This document shows positions 7,235-16,695 of a DNA stretch of 46,548 nt, piece after piece (the stretch's first letter is position 1; every line of letters begins with the position of its first letter). The translations under genes and the position numbers were made by a program. The DNA lies in the NCBI GenBank assembly GCA_002306375.1, contig DBRU01000049.1:1-46548 (forward strand). The letters are read 5' to 3'. Source of the stretch: Faecalibacterium sp. UBA1360 (GTDB lineage Bacteria; Bacillota; Clostridia; Oscillospirales; Ruminococcaceae). The notes below the pieces were generated by a model. The model ran no database searches. It saw only the letters and a program-made list of their open reading frames with translations, and was not told the origin of the DNA.

Positions 7235-9189
7235 TAGATCTTCCGGCCGTGGGCGTCCTCCACGCCGGTCTTGCGGTAGAAGTAGGTGTTGATCACGTCA
7301 CGCCATTCGCACGCATGCTCTTTCTGATGGGCAAAGCGTGCTTCCATCCGGGCAAAGGTCTCCTCGTCCAGATACGGCTTGAGCCCCATAAACTCATCAT
7401 AGAACCGTGCTGCCTCCTCGGCGCCTTCAAAATGGGTGTCGTAGATGTGTTGCAGCACGGTTTTTCCGCTTTTCAGGCGGTAATCATAGGGCAAGTGGTG
7501 GAAGAAGAGGATCAGTTCCTCGGGGCAGGTATCGGTGCTGGCATACATCTCGGCCAGTTCGGGGGCGTACTGATGGCAATAATCGCTGCCGGACGGGGTA
7601 CGGTCGATGCCGATACCGTCAAAGGAGGCACGGTGGTAGCAGCCCCAGCGGCTGTACTCGTAGCCGTCCACGTTGGGGCCGTAGTGGTAGTTGGGGTTGA
7701 CCATCCAGCCCACGCCCAGGGGGGCGGTGTACTTCTCGTAGGCAGGCCAGGACCGCATAAGGATGCTGTGCAGGGTCTGTTCCACCGGCGGGTTATCGCC
7801 GTAGGTCAGGCGCAGCCATTCGTCCGCGATGGCACCGGGGTCCAGGGTGGTGTCATAGCACAGGCGGCCGAAACCGTACAGGTTGGCGGCGGCCAGGTCG
7901 TGGCCGGTCCAGTTGTCGTCGTTGCCAGTGTTGGTCACGGCGGCCATGCCATTGCCCGCGCCGCGGATCAGCGCCGCCACGGTGCCGTTGTCCGGCCGGG
8001 TACGCAGGTCGGTGTCCAGGATCTGGCGGAACCAGGGCATCAGGTAGCACACATGGCGCTGCTGGCCGGTATATTCCTGGGCGATCTGGAACTCCACCAT
8101 GATGTGGGTATGCTGGAGCCCGCCGATCAGCGGCGACACCGGCTCACGCACCTGGAAATCCATAGGGCCGTTCTTGATCTGCAACGTCACGTTGTCCCGG
8201 AACTGGCCGTCCAGGGGCATAAAGGCATTGTAGCCCGCGCAGGCCCGGTCGATCTTGGTGTCGCGCCAGTCCTGCTGGCAATTGTACACAAAGCACCGCC
8301 AGATGATATGGCCACCGTAGGGGGCCACCGCGTCCGCCAGCATGTTGGCGCCGTCGGCCTGGGTGCGGTTGTAGGTGAAGGGCCCGGGGCGGCCTTCGGA
8401 ATCGGCCTTGACCAGGAACCCGCCCAGGTCGGGCAAGTTGGCCCAGACATCGGCGGCTTTTTCCTTCCACCAGGCGGCCACGGCCGGGTCGCAGGGGTCG
8501 CAGGTATCCAGCCCGCCCAGGTCCATGGTGGCGGCAAAATTGATGCACAGGTAGATCTTGACGCCATAAGCGCCGAAGATCTCCAGATAACGGCGCAGCG
8601 GGGCGTAGTAGCGGTCGGTGATGAGCCAGGTGGCGGCATGCTTCACGTTGACGTTGTTGATGGCGATGGCGTTGATGCCCACCGACGCCAGCATACGGGC
8701 GTAATCGGCCAGGCGGGCTTCGTCCACCAGGACCACGTCATCCTTAAAGAAGAAGGATTCGCCGGAATAACCGCGCTCGATGCTGCCGTCCAGGTTGTCC
8801 CAGTGGTTGAGCATGCGCATGCGGTTGGCGGGGGCCTTTTCTTCCTGGACGGTAAGATCCTTCCAGGCGCAGCCGGCCATCTGGGCCGCCCGCAGCAACG
8901 CGAACACGCCATACAGCACGCCCGTGTCGCTGCCGCCCTCAATGGTGCAGCGGCCGTTTTCGGCATGGATGCGGTAGCCTTCGGGATCCAGGGCGGTATC
9001 CACGCCCAGGCGGATGTCCCCGTCGGCGACATCGGTAAGGGCCGCGCCGTACAGCCCGGCCAGGCCGCGGGCCAGTTCGGCCCGGGCGGAGTCGAGGATG
9101 GGGCCGGCGCCCTCTACGCTGACGGTCAGGTCGGCACAAGCCGCGCCGGCGATCGCCGGGTAAGCGAGCCAGCATTTTGTGTAAGCCAT
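7228..9189 (-). CDS. aguA: Alpha-glucuronidase, GH67
   Basis: GH67 enzymes remove (4-O-methyl-)D-glucuronate from the non-reducing end of short aldouronic acids made from glucuronoxylan. The 653-residue product has the family hallmarks: the proposed general acid in VKADSEGRPGP, an aspartate in KNGPMDFQ, and a second acid 28 residues later in QEY, the spacing known for the catalytic Asp/Glu pair. HTHIMVEFQIAQEY and the C-terminal HHLPYDYRLKSG region are also typical. GGAGGAAAC before the ATG at 9189 fixes the start. There is no signal peptide, so it acts inside the cell on imported oligosaccharides. It is the last gene of the long minus-strand operon and overlaps the convergent AraC gene by seven bases. 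Confidence 0.96.
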   Translation of the reverse strand: MAYTKCWLAYPAIAGAACADLTVSVEGAGPILDSARAELARGLAGLYGAALTDVADGDIRLGVDTALDPEGYRIHAENGRCTIEGGSDTGVLYGVFALLRAAQMAGCAWKDLTVQEEKAPANRMRMLNHWDNLDGSIERGYSGESFFFKDDVVLVDEARLADYARMLASVGINAIAINNVNVKHAATWLITDRYYAPLRRYLEIFGAYGVKIYLCINFAATMDLGGLDTCDPCDPAVAAWWKEKAADVWANLPDLGGFLVKADSEGRPGPFTYNRTQADGANMLADAVAPYGGHIIWRCFVYNCQQDWRDTKIDRACAGYNAFMPLDGQFRDNVTLQIKNGPMDFQVREPVSPLIGGLQHTHIMVEFQIAQEYTGQQRHVCYLMPWFRQILDTDLRTRPDNGTVAALIRGAGNGMAAVTNTGNDDNWTGHDLAAANLYGFGRLCYDTTLDPGAIADEWLRLTYGDNPPVEQTLHSILMRSWPAYEKYTAPLGVGWMVNPNYHYGPNVDGYEYSRWGCYHRASFDGIGIDRTPSGSDYCHQYAPELAEMYASTDTCPEELILFFHHLPYDYRLKSGKTVLQHIYDTHFEGAEEAARFYDEFMGLKPYLDEETFARMEARFAHQKEHACEWRDVINTYFYRKTGVEDAHGRKIYH

Positions 9190-9220
9190 GATGGTTTCCT
9201 CCGTATCGATAGGATGTTGT

Positions 9221-10357
9221 TCAGACCGAAGTTTGAAGAATCTGCAACAGCCGGCGGGCGGCCTCGGCCCCGTCGCCGGGGCGGTTGGCGCTGCCGAAGC
9301 TGAAGCGCAGGGTACAAAGGGCGTCCTGGGCCGCCGTGCCCCCCAGCGCCAGCAGCACATGGGAAGGCGCCGGGGTCCCGGTGTTGTCGCAGGCGGCCCC
9401 GGGCGAAACACAGACCCCCGCCACGTCCAGGCGGTACGTCAGGTTTTGCCCTTCGTGGCCGGGCAAGCCCACGCTGACCAGGCCGGGCAGGCCGTCCGCC
9501 GTGCTGTGGAAACGGGCGTCCGGCCAACCGGCGCGCAAGGTCCGGCAAAATTCCGAAGCCAGCGCCCGCTTGGCATCCGCGCGTTCCCGCCGCCGTTCAC
9601 AGGCGATCTCCAGCGCACGGGCCAGGCCCACGATCTGGGCCACCGGCTCGGTGCCGGGGCGCAGGCCCTGCTGCTGGTGCCCGCCAAAGACCAGCGGGCG
9701 CAGCGTTTCGGGGTGGCGGGCATACAGGATGCCAATGCCCTTGGGCCCGCCGAATTTGTGGGCGGACGCACTGAGCAGGTCGATGCCGTCCAACGTCAGG
9801 TCCAGGTGCCCCACCGCCTGCACGGCGTCCACATGGAAAGGCACCCCCTGGGCACGGCACAAGGCCGCCAGGGCCGGGATGTCCTGGATGACCCCCACCT
9901 CGTTGTTGGCGTACTGGACGCTGACCAGGCGGGGGCGGCGGGACACGGCCTGTTCCAGGGCGGCGGCGTCCACCCGGCCCCGTTCATCCACGGGCAAGGT
10001 GCGCACCGCCACCCCCAGGCCACCCAGGGAGCCGCACACACCGCTGACCGAATGGTGTTCAATGGGGGTGGTGACCACTTCCCGGCTGCCGGGCGTCTGA
10101 CGGGACGCACCGCTCAGCAGGGCCCAGGTATTGCTTTCGCTGCCGCCCGAGGTAAAAAAGATCCCCAGGGGGCTGCATCCCAGGCACCGGGCCACGCTCT
10201 GGCGGGCCTGCTCCACGGCACGGCGGGCTTGGAGGCCGCTGCGGTAGAGCGCCGCCGGGTTGGCGTAGAAGGTGGTCAGCCAGGGTTTCATGGCTTCCCA
10301 CACTTCGGGTTCCAGGGGGGTGGTGGCGGCGTGGTCGGCGTAGATCGTTTCGTTCAT
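9221..10357 (-). CDS. Cysteine desulfurase-like aminotransferase class V (NifS/IscS type)
   Basis: The 378-residue protein matches class V PLP enzymes of the NifS type: YADHAATTPL at the N-terminus, SGGSESN near residue 70, EHHSV (about H101), HVDAVQAVGH (about D177), and the PLP lysine at about K201 in SAHKFGGPKG. The active-site loop keeps a cysteine at about C323 (SPGAACDNTG) but its flanks differ from the usual SGSACTSG. NifS proteins take sulfur from cysteine for Fe-S or thiocofactor synthesis. It is odd between a GH2 and a GH67 gene. It starts nine bases after the GH2 stop, so it is almost surely co-transcribed. No scaffold (IscU) or other sulfur gene is nearby, so its role here is open. 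Confidence 0.88.
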   Translation of the reverse strand: MNETIYADHAATTPLEPEVWEAMKPWLTTFYANPAALYRSGLQARRAVEQARQSVARCLGCSPLGIFFTSGGSESNTWALLSGASRQTPGSREVVTTPIEHHSVSGVCGSLGGLGVAVRTLPVDERGRVDAAALEQAVSRRPRLVSVQYANNEVGVIQDIPALAALCRAQGVPFHVDAVQAVGHLDLTLDGIDLLSASAHKFGGPKGIGILYARHPETLRPLVFGGHQQQGLRPGTEPVAQIVGLARALEIACERRRERADAKRALASEFCRTLRAGWPDARFHSTADGLPGLVSVGLPGHEGQNLTYRLDVAGVCVSPGAACDNTGTPAPSHVLLALGGTAAQDALCTLRFSFGSANRPGDGAEAARRLLQILQTSV

Positions 10358-10366
10358 CGAACTGCC

Positions 10367-13300
10367 TCAAACAAACACAAAACTGTCAAAATCAAATTGG
10401 GTGCCGGGCAAGAACAGGAAGGTGAGCCTGCGCCGCCCAGTCACCGGCGCGAAGGAGAAGGACTGCTCCCCCCAATCAGGCTGGGGGCCAAATTCCACCA
10501 CCCGGCGTTCCGGAACACCGTCGCCGGGGGTCTCCGGTTCAAAGAGAAGGTGTACTGTGTTGGCGGGCAGGTCGCTGCGCCCCCGCAGGGTCAGCCCCGT
10601 ACAGCCCGCCGTGCCAAAGTCCATGCGCTCGAACACCAGCGACACGTTGTTGCCGATGCCCAGCACCCGCGCGCCCTGCCGGTCAAAGCTGTCGCCGTTG
10701 ATGCCGTCGCAGTACCCGGCGTACAGCCGGTCCCAGGCACGGGAACGGCGGCGGAAACAGAAGCCCTTGATGTGGACCTTGACGCCCAGCTCCACCGCGA
10801 AGCAGCCGATGCCGCAAAGGCGTTTGTCCAGGCGGAAGGTCTCGGGCTGGTAAACGTTCCATTTTTTGGGTTTGTGGTAAATGCGTTCCCCGATCATGGT
10901 GCTGCCGGGGGCGTCGGGTTCCCCGTCCCAGAAGCGGATGGGGGTGGGCTCGCCGTCCAGGCTGAAAATGGGCAGTTCCACCTCGTCGGCGCCGTCGGGG
11001 CCGAAATCAATGTCCCGGAACAGGATCCAGCTGCGCCCGGTACGGGAGGTGGAGACGCCCCGTTCGTTGCCATTGCCGATATCACCGAACGAAGCGTCGT
11101 ACCGGCCGGCGTACACGAACTCATACGGGTCTTTGTGCAGCTGGCCCAGGCCCTGTACGTCCAGTTCCAGGCGGGAAATCAGCTGCGGGGCGCCACGGCC
11201 GTTGCTGACCATGGCCCGTACCCGCACGGGGCCGTCGCCCAGGGCCTCCACCGTCAGGCTGTCCCCGTCGGGGTGCATGCGGGCGTTGGCCACCGGGTTG
11301 CCCCGGTCGTCGGTGAGCTTCCATTGGATGGGCTCCGCATCGGCCCGGGCCGGAAGGCGGTGGGCCCGCACCAGGGCGGTGGGGTGCCCGGCATCCAGCC
11401 GGGTGCGGTCGGTTTCCAGCACCAGTTTGCGCACCGGGACCCGTACCGGGTCGGCGGGCGCGGGCATGGGGGGCAGGCGCCGGCGGGGCTCGCCCGAAAA
11501 CGGAGTGGCCCGCAACACCAGCGTGGCCGCGCGCAGCCCAGGCGCGCTGGCCTCCACCGTCATCTCCCCGGTGCGGCCGCAGCCGGCCACAACGGCGAGC
11601 AGCTTGCCTGAGAACAGGCGGCGGCTGTCGGTCTGGTATTCCTCAGGGTCGGCGCTGTCGCCGTTGTCCAGCCCCACCAGCACCCCCGCCCCGTTGACCC
11701 GAACGGTCACGCGGTCGTTGGCGTTTTCCACCGGGTTGCCGGCGGCATCCACCGTGGTGATGCTGATAAAGGCCAGCTGCCGCCCGTCACCCGAGATCTC
11801 GGTGCGGTCGGCCCGCAGGCGGATCATAACGCTGTCCCCGAAAGAGCGGCGCTCATCCTCGGCCACCGGTTCGCCGGCGGCGTCATAGGCCACGGCCCGT
11901 ACCGCCCCGGGGGCGTAGGCCACCTGCCAGGCGGCGGTACGCCCCTTATCGGGATCGATGGCTTTGCGGCCCAGGCTCTGGCCGTTCACAAACAATTCCA
12001 CGCTGTGGGCGTTTGTGCAGGCACACAGGTCGATGGCTTGCCCGGGGTTGAAGTCCCAGTAAGGGAACAGGTGGACCATGGGATGGGTGGCCGGGTCCAG
12101 CCAGGCGGCCTGGCAGACATAAAAAGCGTCTTTGGCAAACCCCGCCGTATCGATCATGCCGAAATAGCTGTTGCGGGTGTGGTAGGGGGTGGGTTCGCCA
12201 ATGTAGTCGAACCCCGTCCACAGGTACTGGCCCAGGGTATAGGGGTACGCCCTCTCGGTGGCCAGGCAGATGTCCAGGCTCTCGGCGCCCCAGCTGGTAC
12301 GGCTGTTGCCCAGGCTGGAACATTGCAGGTCATCGTCCGACAAAAGGGATTGGGAAAGGGGGAAATGATACACGCCCCGGCTTTGGACCACCGAAGCGGT
12401 CTCGCTGCCATAGAGGACCCACCCAGGATGGGCGGCATGGTGTTCGGCGTACATGCGTTCGCCGTAATTGTAGCCCACCACCCGGATGATGTCGGCGCAA
12501 GCCTGGGTGTTGGGCCAGGGCATGTAATTGGACCCAAAGGTAGGGATGCCGTTGCGGGCGGGGTCATGCTCCGCCACTTCGGCCAACAGCATCCGCAAAG
12601 TGCCGGCCCCTTCGGGGCCCGCGTGGGTATCATAGATCTCGTTGCCGACGCTCCAGAACAAAAGGCTGGGATGGTTGCGGTCCCGACGGATCCAGGAGGC
12701 CACGTCCCGGGCCTGCCATTCGTCAAAGAAGCGGGCATAGTCGTAGGGGTTCTTGGCGCTGCGCCAGCAGTCGAGGGCATCCGAATTGATCAGGAAGCCC
12801 ATCTCGTCCGCCAGGTCCATCAGTTCAGGGGCGGGGACGGTGTGGCCGGTGCGGATGGAATTGGCCCCCATCTCACGCAAAAGGCGCAGCTGCCGGGCGG
12901 CGGCATCCCGTTCAAAAGCGGAGCCCAGACATCCCAGGTCATGGTGCATGCACACGCCCCGCAGGTAGATATGCCGGTGGTTGAGGCACAACCCGCCGTC
13001 AGGGGAAAGTTCCACGGTACGGCACCCGAACCGGGTATACAACCGGTCCTCCCCTTCCCCGTGCAGGATGGCCTCGACGCCATACAAGTTGGGGGCATCC
13101 AGGTCCCACAACGCGGGGGCCCGCAGCAAAAATTCAGTTTGGACATGGCTGACTGCCGTTTCGGCGCCGGTACGCCAGGCTTCGCAGGGCTGCCAGGTCC
13201 CTGGTTCCAGGGTGCGGCAGTCCAATGTTCCCCCGTCCGGCCCCAGCAGGCGCAGTTCCAATGTGCCAACGGCCGTTTCCGCACCGCAGCGGCCGATCTC

Positions 13301-13804
13301 GGCCGAGACGCGTACCCGCCAATCCCCGTTCTCCCCTTCCCGGGCGGCCACATACAGGCCGTCGGGCATCAGGTGGACGGCGGGCATACGCCAAAGTTCC
13401 ACGCCCCGGAACAGCCCCGCGCCGGAATACCAGCGGGAGTTGGGGTGCCGCAGTTCACAGCGGACCAGGACCTCGTTCTGCCCATTGCGCAGGTGGCCGG
13501 TGATGTCCATCCAAAAAGAGGTATAGCCGTTTTTCCACTGCCCGGCCTGGGCGCCGTTGACGTACACCGTGGTGTCCATGTACGCGCCGCCGAACCACAG
13601 CGCCACGCGCTGGCCGGCCTGGGGCGGGCAGGAAAAATATTTGCGGTAGTACAAGGCGCCGTCCCGGTACAGATCGCCGGCATGGCGGATCTGGGCGTCA
13701 TGGGGCAGGTCCACGGGTTCAAACGCCGAAGCGGGCGGCGGGGCCGTGCTGCCGGCGTCCGCGGCGGCAAACAGCCAGTCCAGGCTGAAGTCTTCACGCT
13801 GCAT
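10367..13804 (-). CDS. Large GH2 glycoside hydrolase (beta-galactosidase-like) with C-terminal CBM-like domains
   Basis: The 1145-residue protein has the three-domain GH2 core. The sugar-binding sandwich includes LYYRKYFSC and GAYMDTTVYVNG, and the barrel includes RGVCMHHDLG. The acid/base glutamate is at about residue 389 in SVGNEIYD and the probable nucleophile at about residue 467 in LYGSETAS. Beyond about residue 650 there are Ig-like and two beta-sandwich regions; the last (about 1030-1145, with GDSFDRQG and GIGNNVSLVF) looks like a CBM6-type module. No signal peptide is seen. GH2 members include beta-galactosidases, beta-mannosidases and beta-glucuronidases. In this locus it could remove galactose or a similar side group from xylo-oligosaccharides, but specificity cannot be read here. 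AAAGGCA precedes the start. Confidence 0.88.
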   Translation of the reverse strand: MQREDFSLDWLFAAADAGSTAPPPASAFEPVDLPHDAQIRHAGDLYRDGALYYRKYFSCPPQAGQRVALWFGGAYMDTTVYVNGAQAGQWKNGYTSFWMDITGHLRNGQNEVLVRCELRHPNSRWYSGAGLFRGVELWRMPAVHLMPDGLYVAAREGENGDWRVRVSAEIGRCGAETAVGTLELRLLGPDGGTLDCRTLEPGTWQPCEAWRTGAETAVSHVQTEFLLRAPALWDLDAPNLYGVEAILHGEGEDRLYTRFGCRTVELSPDGGLCLNHRHIYLRGVCMHHDLGCLGSAFERDAAARQLRLLREMGANSIRTGHTVPAPELMDLADEMGFLINSDALDCWRSAKNPYDYARFFDEWQARDVASWIRRDRNHPSLLFWSVGNEIYDTHAGPEGAGTLRMLLAEVAEHDPARNGIPTFGSNYMPWPNTQACADIIRVVGYNYGERMYAEHHAAHPGWVLYGSETASVVQSRGVYHFPLSQSLLSDDDLQCSSLGNSRTSWGAESLDICLATERAYPYTLGQYLWTGFDYIGEPTPYHTRNSYFGMIDTAGFAKDAFYVCQAAWLDPATHPMVHLFPYWDFNPGQAIDLCACTNAHSVELFVNGQSLGRKAIDPDKGRTAAWQVAYAPGAVRAVAYDAAGEPVAEDERRSFGDSVMIRLRADRTEISGDGRQLAFISITTVDAAGNPVENANDRVTVRVNGAGVLVGLDNGDSADPEEYQTDSRRLFSGKLLAVVAGCGRTGEMTVEASAPGLRAATLVLRATPFSGEPRRRLPPMPAPADPVRVPVRKLVLETDRTRLDAGHPTALVRAHRLPARADAEPIQWKLTDDRGNPVANARMHPDGDSLTVEALGDGPVRVRAMVSNGRGAPQLISRLELDVQGLGQLHKDPYEFVYAGRYDASFGDIGNGNERGVSTSRTGRSWILFRDIDFGPDGADEVELPIFSLDGEPTPIRFWDGEPDAPGSTMIGERIYHKPKKWNVYQPETFRLDKRLCGIGCFAVELGVKVHIKGFCFRRRSRAWDRLYAGYCDGINGDSFDRQGARVLGIGNNVSLVFERMDFGTAGCTGLTLRGRSDLPANTVHLLFEPETPGDGVPERRVVEFGPQPDWGEQSFSFAPVTGRRRLTFLFLPGTQFDFDSFVFV

Positions 13805-13841
13805 GGTGTGCCTTTCTGCTTAAAAATACCCGGAAGGCAAG

Positions 13842-13879
13842 CGGAGGCAGACCCCCGCCGTGGCGGTGGTCTGCCTCCG
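13842..13879 (-). other. Intergenic RNA hairpin between the binding-protein and GH2 genes
   Basis: A perfect 12-bp stem (13842-13853 with 13868-13879), with a further GC inner stem in the loop, lies just downstream of the binding-protein stop. No T-run follows. Such stems after solute-binding-protein genes often protect the upstream message and partly reduce downstream transcription. A similar arrangement is seen in the second importer operon (32705-32774). Confidence 0.65.
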
Positions 13880-13948
13880 GTAAGCCATCTCGATCAGCTT
13901 TGCCGGAGGCGGAGCCTACCGGTGCTGGATTGATACTGCTGTTGGGAA

Positions 13949-15676
13949 TCAGGCGCTCTTGCTGGCCTGATAGGTGTCGTTGTACATGTCGATGATGTTC
14001 TGCAGGTTCTGGGCCTGGACTTCAGCGACGTAGGTATCCCAGTCGGCTTCCACATCAGCCTGGTTCATAGCGAACTTATTGGTCCAGGTGTTGATGGTGT
14101 CGGTGAGCGGGGTGCCCCACAGGTTGAGCATTTCCAGCTGGTCCTCGTCAAAGGCGACGGTGGGATCCAGCGGGCGCAGCTCGCGGTACTCGGCCATGCG
14201 GTTGTAGAAGTCCTGCAGGTCGGCGGGGAAGTTGGAGGTCAGCAGTTCCAGAGAGCCGCCGTACATGAAGTTGCCGCAGGCGTAGCCCAGCTCTTCACGC
14301 ATGTCGATCTGGTCATCGGAAGTCTTGGCGATGGACAGGCCGGCGCAGTAGTATTCGGGGGTCAGGCTGTAAACGCCGTCGGTGACGGTGTAGGTCTCGC
14401 CCTCGATGCCCCACTTGGTCAGGGTCAGGCCTTCTTCAGAGTACCACAGCCAGTCAACAAAGCGCATCATCTTGATGAACTCTTCTTCGCCCAGGGTCTC
14501 CAGAGCGTTGGAGGAGATGCAGACGCCACATTCCAGACGCTGGTTCTCAGACTGATAGTTGTTGTTGCCAACGGGAACGATGGCACGATACAGTTCGAAG
14601 TTGCCTTCGCCCAGCTGAGCGGTGATCTTCTCTTCCTGGGTGGTGTACTGGGCACGGTTGGTGGACATGAGGGCGGTCTCGCCACGGTAGAACTTGTTCA
14701 GAGCGGTGTCGTCGTCCTGGGTCCAGGTCTCGGGGTCAAGGATCTTGCTGCGGACCAGATCCTGGATGACCTTGTAAGCGGTCTTGAATTCTTCGCTGAT
14801 GGAGCCGGAGACGAACTGGTCGTTGTCCCAGTCAAACACGAGGCCGTAGTTGGTGGTGATGGCCCAGCCGGTGTTGATGCCGTAGGAGGTGCCCAGCAGT
14901 TTCAGCAGGTTGCCGCCCTGGCCGTAGCCGGAGGTCTGGCCGCACCACATGTCGGACCAAATGTAGTCGTTCTCAGTGCACATGCCCTGCTCGACCATGT
15001 AGGCCTTGACGCCCTTGAGGACTTCGGCGAACTCTTCCCAGGTCCAATCCTTTTCCAGCTCGGTCACATCGTAACCGGCGGCGTCAAAGATGTCCTTGCG
15101 CACCAGGAAGGTGTAGTCCTGCAGGCAGGTCTCCTTCATGCCGGGCAGACGATAGTACTTGCCGTCGGACTGGGTGATGGTCTCCAGTTCAGGCTGCATG
15201 CTGTAATCTTCCACGAACTGGGAGAAGTTGGGCATGTACTGCACGTAGTCGGAGACAGGCACGATGCCGCCGCCGGAAACGTAAGCGGTCTCGGTGTAGA
15301 TCTTGGGGATGATGTAGGGCGCCTCGCCGGAGGAAACGGCCAGGGAGACCTTGTCGGTGTAGTTGGAGTTGTCAACGATGGTCAGCTCCAGATGGACGTT
15401 GGTGGCTTCCTCGATGGCCTTGAAGATGCCCTCGGTCTGCCAGGCTTCGGTCATGGGGTAGGCGGGGTTGTCGTTGAAGAACATGGTGTAGGTGACCGGC
15501 TCTTCAGAGTAGAAGTGTTCGCCGTACTCGTAGTCCAGATCCTCGTCGGACACCGCGGCCTCGGCCGTGGCACCGCTGTCGGTGCTGGTCGCGGCAGAGC
15601 TGCTTCCGCTCTGGCCGCAGGCCGCCATCGACAGTACCATGCCGGTGGCAAGCAGCAGGGATGTCAGTTTTTTCAT
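13949..15676 (-). CDS. ABC transporter sugar-binding lipoprotein (CUT1 type), system 1
   Basis: The 575-residue precursor begins MKKLTSLLLATG and has a lipobox MAAC with Cys20 as the lipidated residue, then a Ser/Ala/Thr-rich linker. It is an extracellular family 1 solute-binding protein of the LplA-like length class. Many aromatic residues (WSDMWCGQ, WDNDQF, FVDWLWYSEEG) suit oligosaccharide binding. GGAGG eight bases before the ATG at 15676 selects this start over one five codons upstream. It is followed by GH2, NifS-like and GH67 genes and preceded by two permease genes. No ATPase gene is nearby, which is usual where a shared MsmK-type ATPase serves several importers. Likely substrate: decorated xylo-oligosaccharides (inference from context). 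Confidence 0.93.
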   Translation of the reverse strand: MKKLTSLLLATGMVLSMAACGQSGSSSAATSTDSGATAEAAVSDEDLDYEYGEHFYSEEPVTYTMFFNDNPAYPMTEAWQTEGIFKAIEEATNVHLELTIVDNSNYTDKVSLAVSSGEAPYIIPKIYTETAYVSGGGIVPVSDYVQYMPNFSQFVEDYSMQPELETITQSDGKYYRLPGMKETCLQDYTFLVRKDIFDAAGYDVTELEKDWTWEEFAEVLKGVKAYMVEQGMCTENDYIWSDMWCGQTSGYGQGGNLLKLLGTSYGINTGWAITTNYGLVFDWDNDQFVSGSISEEFKTAYKVIQDLVRSKILDPETWTQDDDTALNKFYRGETALMSTNRAQYTTQEEKITAQLGEGNFELYRAIVPVGNNNYQSENQRLECGVCISSNALETLGEEEFIKMMRFVDWLWYSEEGLTLTKWGIEGETYTVTDGVYSLTPEYYCAGLSIAKTSDDQIDMREELGYACGNFMYGGSLELLTSNFPADLQDFYNRMAEYRELRPLDPTVAFDEDQLEMLNLWGTPLTDTINTWTNKFAMNQADVEADWDTYVAEVQAQNLQNIIDMYNDTYQASKSA

Positions 15677-15743
15677 GTTGTAAACCTCCATTTCTTTGGG
15701 TTGCCCGGCGTGCCCTCGCGCGCCGGTATGCGGACTCTTTCAA

Positions 15744-15756
15744 CCGCCAAAGGCGG
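15744..15756 (-). other. Small hairpin between permease and binding-protein genes
   Basis: CCGCC-AAA-GGCGG, a 5-bp stem with a 3-base loop in the 103-base gap before the binding-protein gene. It is too small to call a terminator. Confidence 0.3.
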
Positions 15757-15779
15757 CATTCAGACAAGTAGTGTGCAGA

Positions 15780-16676
15780 TTACCCCTTGACGCCGCCCAG
15801 CATCATGCCCTGGACGAAATATTTCTGGATGAAGGGGTAAATGCAGATGATGGGCGCGGCGGTCAGCACCATGGCGCAGGACTTGATGTTGGAAGCGATC
15901 TGCATGGCTTCGCCGGCATCCGCGTTGGTGCCGCTGGCGCTGCTGATAAGCTGGCGCAGGTAGTACGCAACGGGCCACTTGGTGGTGGTGTCCAGATACA
16001 GGAACGCGTCAAACCAGTTGTTCCAGTACTGCACGATGTAGAACAGGGCCATGGTGGCCAGGATGGGCTTGGACAGGGGGATGGCCACCCGCCAGAAAGC
16101 GCCCCACTTGCTCAGGCCGTCGATCTCGCCCGCTTCCTCCAGTTCACGGGGGACCGTGGCAAAGAAGGAGCGCATGAGGATGACGTAGTAGGTGGAGATC
16201 ATGCCGGGCAGGATGAAGGCCGCCACGGTATCACGCAGGCCCAGGCTGGTCATGAGGATGTAGTTGGGGATCATGCCGCCGCCAAAGTACATGGTGAAGA
16301 TGATGAACTTGTTGATGGCGCCGCCGCCCCAGACCTCGGGCTTGGACAGGGGGTAAGCCAGCAGCGAGGAGAAGAACAACGCGCTGACGGTACCCAGGAT
16401 GGAGTAGATGATGGTGTTGCCGTAGTAGGGGATGAATTTGCCGTCGGTGATGACGTACTTGTAGGTATCCACATTGAATTCCACCGGGATCAGGCTGACC
16501 TTGCCCGCGACGATGGCGTCGGTGGAGGAGAAGGACTGAGCGACCAGGTAAACGAAGGGATACAGCATCGCCACGCAGATGATGACCATCAGGATGGTGT
16601 TGCAGATCTTAAAGACCTGGTAGCTCTTGGATTCACGGATTTTCATAGGCTGGTCGGCCACTGCTGTTTTTGCCAT
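15780..16676 (-). CDS. ABC sugar permease, LplC/YtcP type, system 1
   Basis: This 298-residue inner-membrane permease has about six hydrophobic segments, the first at about residues 25-45 after a short cytoplasmic tail. It carries the EAA loop that docks the ATPase, EEAGEIDGLSKWGAFWRVAIP, at about residues 190-210. The C-terminus FVQGMMLGGVKG is typical of this subfamily. GGAGGTAA before the ATG supports the start. It lies 19 bases after its partner permease and upstream of the binding-protein gene, and forms the transmembrane half-dimer for oligosaccharide import. Confidence 0.93.
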   Translation of the reverse strand: MAKTAVADQPMKIRESKSYQVFKICNTILMVIICVAMLYPFVYLVAQSFSSTDAIVAGKVSLIPVEFNVDTYKYVITDGKFIPYYGNTIIYSILGTVSALFFSSLLAYPLSKPEVWGGGAINKFIIFTMYFGGGMIPNYILMTSLGLRDTVAAFILPGMISTYYVILMRSFFATVPRELEEAGEIDGLSKWGAFWRVAIPLSKPILATMALFYIVQYWNNWFDAFLYLDTTTKWPVAYYLRQLISSASGTNADAGEAMQIASNIKSCAMVLTAAPIICIYPFIQKYFVQGMMLGGVKG

Positions 16677-16695
16677 TGTCCATTACCTCCTTTTC

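Noticed and set aside
6919..9303. A 794-codon plus-strand frame across the AraC end and aguA
   Set aside because: It is antisense to the clear GH67 gene and has no motifs.
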